A DNA stretch of 64,000 bases from Enhydrobacter aerosaccus (GTDB lineage Bacteria > Pseudomonadota > Alphaproteobacteria > Reyranellales > Reyranellaceae): positions 53,294 to 117,293 of the forward strand of contig CAIKZO010000073.1 of NCBI GenBank assembly GCA_903832005.1, in the 5' to 3' direction. A program made the translations under genes and the position numbers. This document shows positions 33,750-41,319 of the stretch, piece after piece. The notes under the pieces are model-generated. The model saw only the letters and a list, made by a program, of their open reading frames with translations, was not told the DNA's origin and searched no databases. Each line of letters starts with the position of its first letter. Position 1 is the first letter of the stretch.

Positions 33750-33816
33750 TTGCGGCACGACCGACCGTCCCTATACTCCGCGCGCCTTTGGAAGTCCGCC
33801 TTTCCCTTGGCGGACT
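33750..33816 (+). promoter_or_regulatory. dksA promoter and 5' leader hairpin
   Basis: A sigma-70-like promoter precedes dksA: TTGCGG at 33750-33755, a 16-bp spacer and TATACT (five of six consensus bases) at 33772-33777. The start of transcription would be near 33784. The leader then contains a perfect 8-bp hairpin, AGTCCGCC (33793-33800) and GGCGGACT (33809-33816) with an eight-base loop, 27 bp before the start codon. It does not cover the GGAG ribosome site but could affect mRNA stability or translation. This is read by eye. Confidence 0.5.
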
Positions 33817-33843
33817 AGTGGTTGCTGCGTGGAGTTGCCGACA

Positions 33844-34263
33844 ATGTCGATTACGTTGCCGCAGAATTATCGGCCGACGGACCGCGAATCCTTCATGAAT
33901 GCGATGCAGCAGGAGTACTTCCGCCAGAAGCTGCTGAAGTGGAAGAACGAGCTGATCGACGAATCCAACCAGACCCTGCAGAACATGCAGGAAGAAAGCC
34001 TGGCGCAGCCCGATCTCGCGGACCGCGCCACGGCCGAAACGGATCGCTCGCTCGAACTGCGCACCCGCGATCGTTTCCGCAAACTGATCTCCAAGATCGA
34101 TCAGGCGCTGAAGACGATCGACGACGGGACCTACGGCTATTGCGAGGAGACCGGCGAGCCGATCGCGCTGAAGCGCCTCGAAGCCCGTCCGATCGCCACC
34201 CTGTCGGTCGAGGCGCAGGAGCGCCACGAGCGCATGGAGCGCACGCGGCGCGACGAGGGTTAG
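33844..34263 (+). CDS. dksA: DksA-type RNA polymerase-binding transcription factor
   Basis: A 139-residue coiled-coil protein that enters the RNA polymerase secondary channel and acts with ppGpp. The coiled coil, the acidic tip (DLADRATAETDRS) and the C-terminal domain are present. The zinc finger is degenerate: only the first cysteine remains, in YGYCEETGEPIALKR, and the later pair is replaced by Ala and Ser (ARPIATLSVEAQERHE). This resembles cysteine-poor DksA proteins of other proteobacteria. ATG 33844 is chosen with GGAG at ten bases; GTG 33829 would add five residues. Confidence 0.92.
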   Translation: MSITLPQNYRPTDRESFMNAMQQEYFRQKLLKWKNELIDESNQTLQNMQEESLAQPDLADRATAETDRSLELRTRDRFRKLISKIDQALKTIDDGTYGYCEETGEPIALKRLEARPIATLSVEAQERHERMERTRRDEG

Positions 34264-34328
34264 CGGCGCAGCCGCTAATCCCGAACGAAGTGAGGGACCT
34301 GTTGCAGGTCCTTCGCTGCGCTCAGGAT
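34262..34328. repeat. Hairpin pair and interspersed-repeat-like segment
   Basis: Directly after the dksA stop is a hairpin with arms AGCGGC and GCCGCT (34262-34276), then a segment starting ATCCCGAACGAAGTGAGGG that contains a second hairpin (GGACCT/AGGTCC, 34295-34311) and ends CTTCGCTGCGCTCAGGAT. This wording is common as an interspersed repeat in many proteobacterial genomes. It lies in the convergent gap between dksA and the D-aminoacylase gene and may serve as terminator. No T-run follows the stems. Confidence 0.5.
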
Positions 34329-34334
34329 CTCGGC

Positions 34335-35801
34335 TTAAGCCTCGACCTTCGCCTCTTCCTGCATCTGCTGGAGATTGAGCGCGCGGCCCGCACGGCCGCC
34401 GCCTTCCTTGCCGTCGCGCCAGGCAATGGCGCCATTGCAAATCACCGTGTCGATGCCCTGGGCGGGCGCAATCGGCTTTTCGAACGTCGCGGTGTCGATC
34501 ACCGTCGCCGGATCGAACACGCAGAGATCGGCATAGTAGCCGGTCTTCACTTCGCCGCGCTTGGCGAGGTGGAAGCGCTGCGCCGAGTAGGACGTCATGC
34601 GGCGCACGGCGTCTTCCAGCGGGAAGAGCTTGAGGTCGCGCGAGTAGTGGCCGAGCACCCGCGGGAAGGTGCCCCACAGGCGCGGATGCGGATGGGCGTC
34701 GAAAGGGATGCCGTCGGAGCCGATCATAGCGCCCGGGTGGCTCATCGCCGCCTGAACGTCCTTCTCGTCCATCATGAAGTAGATGGCGCCGGCGGGCTGC
34801 AGCCGGTCGGCCGCCTCCTTCATCGAACAGCCCATCTCCGCCGCGATGTCCTTCAGGTCGCGGCCGCTCATGCCAGCGATCTTGTCCGACCAGGTGATCA
34901 GCACCTTGTCGGCACGCTCCAGCATGTCGGAGCGCAGGATCGTCGAGCCGGCGACGTAGGGATAGACGTCGAAGGCGATCTGCTGCTTCTTCATCGCCTC
35001 GGTGAACTTCGGCAAGGTCTCGACCATGCGGCCGAAGTTGCTGCGGCCCGAGCACTTGTGGTGCGAGACGATGATCTCGGCGCCGACGCGGCGGCCGATC
35101 TCGAAGGTCTCGTCCATCGACTTGATGATGTGATCGCCCTCGTCGCGCATGTGGGCGGTGTAGACGCCCTTCCACTTGCCGAGCGGCTTGGCGACATCGA
35201 CGACCTCGTCGGTCGAGGCGTGGCTCGACACGGCGTAGAAGAGGCCGCTCGACATGCCGATCGCGCCCTGGCTCAGGCTCTGGTCGAGCAGCTCGTTCAT
35301 CGTCTTGATCTCGGACGCGCTGGCCACGCGGTTGAGGTCGTCGCCCATGGTGGTGAGGCGGAGCGTGCCGTGGCCGATCAGGAAGGCGCCGTTGATCGCG
35401 GGCTTGGCGGCATCGACCTTGGCGGCGAAAGCCGTGAAGTCCTTGCAGATATTCTCGCGTTTCTTGACGATCAGCGACATCCAGTGGCCGACGTCCGGCC
35501 GCGTGTACGGCGCAGCCGAGACGCCGCAGTTGCCGCAGACTACCGTGGTCACGCCCTGGCTCGCCTTCATCGCCATCGTCGGATTGTCGATCAGCGCGGT
35601 GTCGTCGTGGGTGTGGACGTCGATGAAGCCCGGCGCCACGACCTTGCCGTTGGCGTCGATTTCATTGTCGCCCCGCAGGCTGCCCGGCGAGCCGATGGCG
35701 GCGATGCGGTCGCCCTTCACGGCGACGTCGGCGGCGTACAGTTTCTTGCCGGTGCCGTCGGCGACCTGGCCGTTGCGGATGACGATGTCGTATGCGGCCA
35801 T
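34335..35801 (-). CDS. N-acyl-D-amino-acid deacylase (amidohydrolase superfamily)
   Basis: A 488-residue metal-dependent amidohydrolase of the D-aminoacylase type. The N-terminal small beta domain (DIVIRNGQVADGTGKKLYAADV) precedes the barrel with PGFIDVHTHDD, the metal-bridging-cysteine region VVCGNCGVS, AHMRDEGDHI, VSHHKCSG and IGSDGIPFDAHPHPR. These match enzymes that hydrolyse N-acyl-D-amino acids or N-acyl-D-glutamate. The gene follows the M81 peptidase gene by 15 bp, so both belong to one operon. Cytosolic. Confidence 0.9.
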   Translation of the reverse strand: MAAYDIVIRNGQVADGTGKKLYAADVAVKGDRIAAIGSPGSLRGDNEIDANGKVVAPGFIDVHTHDDTALIDNPTMAMKASQGVTTVVCGNCGVSAAPYTRPDVGHWMSLIVKKRENICKDFTAFAAKVDAAKPAINGAFLIGHGTLRLTTMGDDLNRVASASEIKTMNELLDQSLSQGAIGMSSGLFYAVSSHASTDEVVDVAKPLGKWKGVYTAHMRDEGDHIIKSMDETFEIGRRVGAEIIVSHHKCSGRSNFGRMVETLPKFTEAMKKQQIAFDVYPYVAGSTILRSDMLERADKVLITWSDKIAGMSGRDLKDIAAEMGCSMKEAADRLQPAGAIYFMMDEKDVQAAMSHPGAMIGSDGIPFDAHPHPRLWGTFPRVLGHYSRDLKLFPLEDAVRRMTSYSAQRFHLAKRGEVKTGYYADLCVFDPATVIDTATFEKPIAPAQGIDTVICNGAIAWRDGKEGGGRAGRALNLQQMQEEAKVEA

Positions 35802-35816
35802 GATGGCTGTGCTCCC

Positions 35817-37316
35817 TTAGGCTTCGTTGCGGCCCAGCCGCATGTCGAGATCGAACGGATAGAGCGGGCGCTTGACCCGCTCGTACTTGAACAGCTTGAG
35901 GTCGGAGGCGGTGCAACCGTCGCCATCGCACATCACGATGTGCTTGGCGATCGGCTCGAAGCCCGCGCGGAAATGCTGGCGCGACTTGATCAGCACGTAC
36001 TTCTTGCGCCGCGGATCGATGCCGCAGTGGGTGAAGACGCCCAGGTCAAACGGCTCGGCGCGCTTCTCAGAGACGACGATCTGGATCTTGCCGGTATCGA
36101 GCACGGCCGTGCGGCCCATGCGAATGGTGGTGCCGGTCGCCATCGGGCCGGTGACGGTGAACTGGCCGTCGGTGATCGCCTTCACCTTGCCGGTGACCGT
36201 GAGCGGCTTGCCTTTCAGGCCCATGGCCGGCATGTCGATCTTGCCGCCCAGTTCCAAGGTGATCTCGGCGCCGACGCCGGCCTTGATCATCTGCTCGACG
36301 CAGCCCGGATCGCAGATCGGGCCAGCGCAGGCATCCTCGAGACCCTGCTTCATCGCCTCCTCGATCACGCTCATCACGTCCTGCGTGCCGCCCGAGGCGG
36401 TGTTGTCGCCGTGATCGGCCATCACCACCGGGCCGCCGTCGAGCGACTTGGCGCGCGCGACCTGGACCGACAGAGGCTCCGGGTGGAACAGGAAGCCTTC
36501 GCGCTTCTCCCACGCGGTATCGAGGATCTTGTTCAGCAGGATCTCGCCTTCGGCCGTGCGCTTGTCGCAGACGATCACCGAGGAGAGAGCGAGGTGAGGG
36601 ATGTCGGCCTGCGGGAAGCCGCCGAACACCGAGGCGTTCAGCACCTGGCCGGTGTCCTCGGCGTGGTTGGCCATGCCCATCAGCGTCTTCATCGGCTCGC
36701 GCGAGGGCGTATGGACCAGCGAGCTGCTCATGATCGGGCGGTTGCCCCAGACCATCATGGGCTCGACCTCGCCTGCCAGCGCCCGCATCAAGGTGCGGCC
36801 GGCGCGGCGCGCGGTGTCGGCCATGTCGATATGCGGATAGGTGCGATAGCCCGCGATGACCGTGGCGCCTTTGATCATGTCGTCGGTCATCTGGGTGTGG
36901 AAATCGAGAGCGACGGCGATCGGCACGTCGGGGGCGATCTTGCGGATGCGATTCAGCAGCTCGCCTTCGCCGTCGTCATAGTGTTCGGCGACCATGGCGC
37001 CGTGCAGGGCCAGCAGGACGGCGTCGCAGCCCTTCTTGATCTCCTCGACGATGGCGGCGGTCATCTGCTCGTAGGCTGCTTTGGTCACCAGGCCGGACGG
37101 GTTGGCGGAGGCGGCCATCGGGACGGTGAACTCGGCGCCGGCCTTGCGGGCGATCTCGATGAAGCCACCCAGGGAGGTGTTGGTGCCCTCGGCCTCCTTG
37201 ATGGCCTTGGGGCCGGTCAGGTCACCGCTGCGGGCAAAGGATTCTATCGGGGTGGGCAGCGGCGAGAACGTGTTGGTCTCATGCATCATCATCGCGACCA
37301 CAAACTTCTTCGCCAT
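35817..37316 (-). CDS. M81 family metallopeptidase (MlrC-like)
   Basis: A 499-residue protein of the MlrC (microcystinase C) family. Zinc-site motifs are visible: MMMHETNTFSPLPT at the N-terminus, LALHGAMVAEHYDDGEG, ALDFHTQMTDDM and VMADHGDNTASGGTQDV. Family members cleave small linear peptides or amides after uptake; many are found with ABC or dipeptide genes. ATG 37316 follows a GGGGGA ribosome site. The upstream region has a candidate promoter and an inverted repeat (listed separately). Confidence 0.9.
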   Translation of the reverse strand: MAKKFVVAMMMHETNTFSPLPTPIESFARSGDLTGPKAIKEAEGTNTSLGGFIEIARKAGAEFTVPMAASANPSGLVTKAAYEQMTAAIVEEIKKGCDAVLLALHGAMVAEHYDDGEGELLNRIRKIAPDVPIAVALDFHTQMTDDMIKGATVIAGYRTYPHIDMADTARRAGRTLMRALAGEVEPMMVWGNRPIMSSSLVHTPSREPMKTLMGMANHAEDTGQVLNASVFGGFPQADIPHLALSSVIVCDKRTAEGEILLNKILDTAWEKREGFLFHPEPLSVQVARAKSLDGGPVVMADHGDNTASGGTQDVMSVIEEAMKQGLEDACAGPICDPGCVEQMIKAGVGAEITLELGGKIDMPAMGLKGKPLTVTGKVKAITDGQFTVTGPMATGTTIRMGRTAVLDTGKIQIVVSEKRAEPFDLGVFTHCGIDPRRKKYVLIKSRQHFRAGFEPIAKHIVMCDGDGCTASDLKLFKYERVKRPLYPFDLDMRLGRNEA

Positions 37317-37351
37317 AGTATTGTCCCCCAAACTACTAAGTCCTTGAACCG

Positions 37352-37381
37352 ACTATAACTTTGCCCTGACGCCAGCGTCAT
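37352..37381 (-). promoter_or_regulatory. Candidate promoter with operator-like dyad for the M81 gene
   Basis: Read on the minus strand, ATGACG (complement of 37376-37381) and TATAGT (complement of 37352-37357, five of six consensus bases) are separated by 18 bp and would start transcription about 30 bp before the M81 gene. A perfect dyad TGACGC-CA-GCGTCA (37367-37380) covers the -35 element, the usual position for a repressor operator. Both elements were found by eye; no regulator gene is adjacent. Confidence 0.4.
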
Positions 37382-37534
37382 AGCTTTGCGTGCAATGCAG
37401 ACCTGACTCGCGCAAATATTGTGCGTTGCAGAAAATCCACACCTAATGAAGAGACGCTCTCCCTCCTAAATCTGTGAATTCAGGGCCTTTTTTAGCTCTT
37501 GCATTCTCTTCGCAGGTGCACCATTCTGAGTGGG

Positions 37535-37633
37535 CAGCAAACGTCACCTCGGTGACCTCTTTGTTTGCTGTATGCCCGTCTTGGGCGTTTCCTCCCTAAA
37601 CTCGGGCCGTGCTAGTCACGGCCCCTTTTTTTT
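37535..37633 (+). ncRNA. Candidate small RNA with anti-Shine-Dalgarno loop
   Basis: A run of four hairpins in about 100 bases. H1: CAGCAAAC (37535-37542) pairs with GTTTGCTG (37563-37570) and encloses GTCACC/GGTGAC. H2: GCCC/GGGC (37574-37586). H3: GTTT/AAAC (37587-37601) presents the loop CCTCCCT, complementary to Shine-Dalgarno sequences. H4 is an intrinsic terminator. A weak promoter-like pair would start transcription near 37534. The design recalls alphaproteobacterial small RNAs with CCUCC-rich loops. No family match was tested. Confidence 0.5.
37604..37633 (+). terminator. Strong Rho-independent terminator
   Basis: A perfect 8-bp stem, GGGCCGTG (37604-37611) and CACGGCCC (37617-37624), with a five-base loop is followed by C and eight T (37626-37633). 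The T-run makes it a plus-strand terminator; on the minus strand no U-run follows the stem, so it does not serve the formylglutamate hydrolase gene that ends at 37653. No plus-strand protein gene precedes it, which implies a non-coding transcript. Confidence 0.85.
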
Positions 37634-37652
37634 GGCCGTTTTATAGGCCTGC

Positions 37653-38552
37653 CTATTCGGCAGCCAGCGGCCTCGGGATGAGGGTTTCCACGGCATGCCG
37701 GGCGATCTCTTCCATCAGCCCGGCCATGATGCGCTCCATGACGCCGAAGGTGGCGAGCTTCTCGTGCCGCGCCTCGTCCATGTAGAGCGACCGGTTGATC
37801 TCGATCTGCAGGGCATGCCGGCCGAGAGCGGGGCGGCCGTAGCGCTGGGTCGTGAAGCCGCCGGCATAGGGTTGATTGCGCAGTACCCGCAGGCCCTGCT
37901 CGCGCAGGCAGCGCTCGGCACACTCGATCAGGTGGGGCGCGCAGGCCTCGCCGTGATTGTCGCCCAGGACGATATCGACCCGCTGGTCGCGGTCGCGCAG
38001 GCCGATGCCGGAGGCCGACGACGGCATCGAGTGGGCATCGAGCAGCAGAGCACCGCCGAACAGGCTATAGGTCTGCTCTACGGCCATCGACAGGGCCACA
38101 TGGTAGGGCCGCCAGCAGGTCTCGAGCCGGTGTTCGATCTCCTCGGAGGGGACGCGCCCGCGATAGATCGCCTCGCCGCTGGCCGCCACGCGCGGGATCA
38201 TGCCCAGCCCCGCGGCGACGCGGGTGGTGCGGTGATTGAGCGGCCGCGGCAGCGGACCCTCGAACATGCCGGGGTCGAGTTCGTAGGGCTCACGGTTGGC
38301 ATCGACGTAGGAGCGCGGGAAACGGGCGGCCAGGAGGGGCATGCCCAGCGTCGGCGCAGCCCGGAAAAGCTCGTCGACGAAGGCGTCCTCCGCCCGCCGC
38401 AGGGCGGTCAGCGGAACGGCGGCGATGGCCAGGAAGGGGGCGGGGTAGAGCGAGCCGCTGTGCGGAGAGGCGACCACGACGGGAGTGGTCTGACGGACCG
38501 GAAAATAACAGTCCAAGGCCGTCTGATCGGCCGGGCTCGGCGACAAACTCAT
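37653..38552 (-). CDS. N-formylglutamate amidohydrolase family protein
   Basis: A 299-residue cytosolic hydrolase of the HutG-like N-formylglutamate amidohydrolase family, which removes formyl groups in the last step of one histidine-degradation route. Visible motifs are VASPHSGSLYP, the EDAFVDELF segment and the metal-site region LLLDAHSMPSSASG. No other hut gene is near, so a formyl- or acyl-amino-acid from another source is possible. ATG 38552 is the first good start; a TTG 63 bases upstream adds unlikely sequence. It is divergent from tRNA-Val. Confidence 0.87.
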   Translation of the reverse strand: MSLSPSPADQTALDCYFPVRQTTPVVVASPHSGSLYPAPFLAIAAVPLTALRRAEDAFVDELFRAAPTLGMPLLAARFPRSYVDANREPYELDPGMFEGPLPRPLNHRTTRVAAGLGMIPRVAASGEAIYRGRVPSEEIEHRLETCWRPYHVALSMAVEQTYSLFGGALLLDAHSMPSSASGIGLRDRDQRVDIVLGDNHGEACAPHLIECAERCLREQGLRVLRNQPYAGGFTTQRYGRPALGRHALQIEINRSLYMDEARHEKLATFGVMERIMAGLMEEIARHAVETLIPRPLAAE

Positions 38553-38654
38553 ATAAGTGTAATAGCCCGCCGGGCGGGCCTCGTCACGGCGGCACTTCAG
38601 CGCCCGTCTTGCCAAGGTAGTAAGGGCCGTGTAGACGAACCGCCTTCCGGCGAT

Positions 38655-38729
38655 GGGCGCGTAGCTCAGCGGTAGAGCACTGTCTTGACATGGCAGTGGC
38701 CACAGGTTCGATCCCTGTCGCGCCCACCA
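38655..38729 (+). tRNA. tRNA-Val (GAC anticodon)
   Basis: A complete cloverleaf: acceptor stem GGGCGCG (38655-38661) pairing with CGCGCCC (38719-38725), D-arm GCTC/GAGC, anticodon stem CTGTC/GGCAG with loop TTGACAT giving anticodon GAC, and T-arm ACAGG-TTCGATC-CCTGT. The CCA end is encoded (38727-38729). There is no integrase or repeated tRNA end nearby, so it does not look like an integration site in use. nadE starts 31 bp downstream and may be cotranscribed. Confidence 0.96.
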
Positions 38730-38760
38730 CCGCCGGCCCCTTACGGGCGAACTGAATAAA

Positions 38761-40806
38761 GTGTCCGACTTCTTTTCGCTCTACTCCCACGAATTTGCCC
38801 GCATCGCCTGCTGCGTACCGCGCACGCGGGTCGCCGACGCGCCCTACAATCTTGCCGAGACGCTGCGCCTGGCCAAAGAAGGCGACAGGGCCGGCACCGT
38901 CCTGATGATCTTCCCCGAGCTTGGGCTCTCATCCTACGCCATCGACGACCTGCTGCAGCAGGACTCGCTGCTCGACGATGTCGAGCGCTCGATCGCCCAA
39001 CTGGTCGAAGGCTCGCGCAAGCTCACGCCCGTCCTGATCGTGGGCGCGCCGCTGCGCCTGCATGGCCGGCTCTACAACACGGCGGTGATCGTCCATCGCG
39101 GCAAGATTATCGGCGTGGTGCCCAAGACCTACCTGCCGAACTACCGCGAGTTCTACGAGAAGCGGCATTTCGTGACCGGTGCCAACGTGCTTGAGAACGA
39201 GATCGTGCTTGCCGGCCAGAAAGTACCTTTCGGCACGGACATGCTGTTCCGCTCGACCGGCACCGTGCCGATGACCTTCCACGTCGAGATTTGCGAGGAC
39301 ATCTGGGTGCCGGTGCCGCCGTCCAGCCTGGCCGCCCTCGCGGGCGCGGAAGTGCTGGTCAACCTGTCGGCGTCGAACATCACCATCGGCAAGGCCGATC
39401 TGCGGCGCCTGCTGTGCGGCAGCCAGTCGGCGCGGGCCAGCGCGGTGTACGCCTATTCGGCCTCGGGTCCCGGCGAGTCGACCACCGATCTCGCGTGGGA
39501 CGGCCAGGCCGCGATCTTCGAGTGCGGCGACCAGCTGGCCGAGACCGAGCGCTTCGAGAAGGACTCGACGATCGTCCAGGCCGACGTAGATCTCGGCCGT
39601 GTCCGCCAGGAGCGCCTGCGCAACGGCGGTCTCGCCGATAATGCGCGCGACATGGGCACCAACGTCTCGCGCTTCCGCCGCATCGAATTCGTGCTCGATG
39701 CGCCGAAGAAGAGCATCAAGCTCGAACGCGCCATCGAGCGCTTCCCCTACGTGCCGTCGGATCCTGCCAAGCTGCGCGACAATTGCTACGAGGCCTACAA
39801 CATTCAGGTTCAGGGCCTGGCGCAGCGCCTGCAGTCGAGCCGCGTGCAGAAGGCCGTGATCGGCGTGTCGGGCGGCCTCGATTCGACGCACGCGCTGCTG
39901 GTGTGCTGCCGCGCGATGGATCTTCTGGGCAAGGACCGCAAGGACATCCTCGCCTACACGATGCCGGGCTTCGGCACGTCGGACAAAACCTACAAGAATG
40001 CCTGGCGTTTGATGAAAGAGTTGGGCGTCACCGCGGGCGAGATCGACATCAAGCCGGCGGCGACGCAGATGCTGGCCGACATCGGCCATCCCTTCGGCAA
40101 GGGCAAGAAAGTCTACGACGTCACTTTCGAGAACGTGCAGGCGGGCCTGCGCACCGACTTCCTGTTCCGCCTCGCCAACCAGAATGGCGGCATGGTCGTC
40201 GGCACCGGCGATCTCTCGGAATTGGGCCTCGGCTGGTGCACTTATGGCGTGGGCGATCACATGTCCCACTACAATCCCAACGGCTCGGTCTCCAAGACGC
40301 TGATCCAGCACCTGATCCGCTTTGTCGCGGCCTCGGGCGACGTCGACAAGGCGACGGCAAAGACGCTGCACGACATCCTCGACACCGAGATCTCGCCCGA
40401 ACTCGTTCCGGCCGATGCGAAGGGCGTGACGCAGTCGACGGAAGCCACCGTTGGTCCTTACGCGCTGCAGGACTTCAATCTCTATTACTTGACGCGCCTG
40501 GGCTACCGGCCGTCCAAGATCGCTTTTATGTCGTGGAACGCGTGGCACGACGTGAAGAAGGGCGCCTGGCCCGCCAACGTGCCGGCCGGCAGCATGCGCG
40601 CCTTCGAGCTGAAGGAAATTCGTCACTGGCTGGCACTGTTCCTGCGGCGCTTTTTCACCAACCAGTTCAAGCGCTCGGCGCTGCCCAACGGTCCCAAGAT
40701 TTCCTCGGGCGGCTCGCTGTCGCCGCGCGGCGACTGGCGCGCGCCGTCCGACGGTTCCCCGGACGTCTGGCTCGCGGAACTCGAAAAGTCAGTCCCTAAG
40801 AGCTGA
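38761..40806 (+). CDS. nadE: Glutamine-dependent NAD+ synthetase
   Basis: A 681-residue two-domain enzyme making NAD+ from nicotinate adenine dinucleotide with ammonia taken from glutamine. The N-terminal nitrilase-type glutaminase has the triad Glu53 (FPELGLSSY), Lys122 (VPKTYLPN) and Cys178 (EICEDIW). The C-terminal synthetase has the ATP-binding P-loop SGGLDSTHAL near residue 369 and the GTGDLSELGLGWCTYG motif. Length fits the long actinobacterial/alphaproteobacterial type. It starts with GTG 38761; no strong ribosome site is visible. Confidence 0.94.
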   Translation: MSDFFSLYSHEFARIACCVPRTRVADAPYNLAETLRLAKEGDRAGTVLMIFPELGLSSYAIDDLLQQDSLLDDVERSIAQLVEGSRKLTPVLIVGAPLRLHGRLYNTAVIVHRGKIIGVVPKTYLPNYREFYEKRHFVTGANVLENEIVLAGQKVPFGTDMLFRSTGTVPMTFHVEICEDIWVPVPPSSLAALAGAEVLVNLSASNITIGKADLRRLLCGSQSARASAVYAYSASGPGESTTDLAWDGQAAIFECGDQLAETERFEKDSTIVQADVDLGRVRQERLRNGGLADNARDMGTNVSRFRRIEFVLDAPKKSIKLERAIERFPYVPSDPAKLRDNCYEAYNIQVQGLAQRLQSSRVQKAVIGVSGGLDSTHALLVCCRAMDLLGKDRKDILAYTMPGFGTSDKTYKNAWRLMKELGVTAGEIDIKPAATQMLADIGHPFGKGKKVYDVTFENVQAGLRTDFLFRLANQNGGMVVGTGDLSELGLGWCTYGVGDHMSHYNPNGSVSKTLIQHLIRFVAASGDVDKATAKTLHDILDTEISPELVPADAKGVTQSTEATVGPYALQDFNLYYLTRLGYRPSKIAFMSWNAWHDVKKGAWPANVPAGSMRAFELKEIRHWLALFLRRFFTNQFKRSALPNGPKISSGGSLSPRGDWRAPSDGSPDVWLAELEKSVPKS

Positions 40807-40860
40807 TTCGACGGGCAGCCTCGGCCGGCTGGCTGCGTTCCTTCATCGAAGGAGCACCCC

Positions 40861-41271
40861 ATGCCCACACTCGCCATCTCGCCTGAAAAAGTCGCCTACC
40901 TGATCATCAAGGCGCGTGAATTCGACGTGCAGGATGCGAATTCCGATCCGGACTCCGGTTCCAACGGTATCGATGACGGCATGACCGACGTCCTGGAGGA
41001 TCATCCCGACAATCCGGTGCAGCAGGAAATCCGCGCCTTCGTCAGTGCACTCGACGACGACGAGAAGGCTGATCTGATCGCGCTGATGCAGCTCGGTCGC
41101 GAGGACGGCACGATGGAAGAATGGGAAGCGATGCGGGCGGAGGGAATGCGCGAGCATGGCGGGCGCGTCGCGGCCTACCTGCTGGGCCAGCCGCTGGTGA
41201 GCGACTTCCTCGAGGATGGACTCGAACAGCTCGGCATTTCCATCGAGGAATTCGAAATCGGTCGCCTCTGA
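40861..41271 (+). CDS. DUF3775 family small acidic protein
   Basis: A 136-residue acidic protein matching DUF3775, with the family core LDDDEKADLIALMQLGRED and the C-terminal YLLGQPLVSDFLEDGLEQLG. Function is unknown. A clear AAGGAG site precedes ATG 40861. The 54-bp gap after nadE contains GC-rich self-complementary sequence (GCAGCC/GGCTGC) that could form a hairpin but lacks a T-run. Confidence 0.82.
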   Translation: MPTLAISPEKVAYLIIKAREFDVQDANSDPDSGSNGIDDGMTDVLEDHPDNPVQQEIRAFVSALDDDEKADLIALMQLGREDGTMEEWEAMRAEGMREHGGRVAAYLLGQPLVSDFLEDGLEQLGISIEEFEIGRL

Positions 41272-41319
41272 CGCATCTGCTGAAGTACAAATGGGCATCG
41301 CAGACCGGGAGGAAGGTCG

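Larger units (their letters stand above)
37317..37652. other. Long intergenic region with RNA-like structure, no protein gene
   Basis: This 336-bp gap is the only gene-free stretch over 300 bp in the window and looks richer in A and T than its surroundings. It carries the M81 promoter near its left end, a possible structured RNA followed by six T (37363-37493) and a better-supported small-RNA candidate with a strong terminator (37535-37633), both read on the plus strand. Between them lies a weak promoter-like pair (TTGCAT at 37499-37504 and CATTCT at 37522-37527). Confidence 0.7.

Noticed and set aside
33822..37358. Very long open frame on the plus strand opposite the D-aminoacylase and M81 genes
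   Set aside because: It is the antisense of well-conserved genes, rich in Arg, His and Gly as expected from GC-rich antisense reading, and matches no family.
38655..38729. tRNA gene as an integration site for a mobile element
   Set aside because: No integrase, no repeated tRNA end and ordinary housekeeping genes on both sides.
40815..40845. Hairpin after nadE as a terminator
   Set aside because: GCAGCC/GGCTGC can pair but no T-run follows, and the next gene lies close on the same strand.
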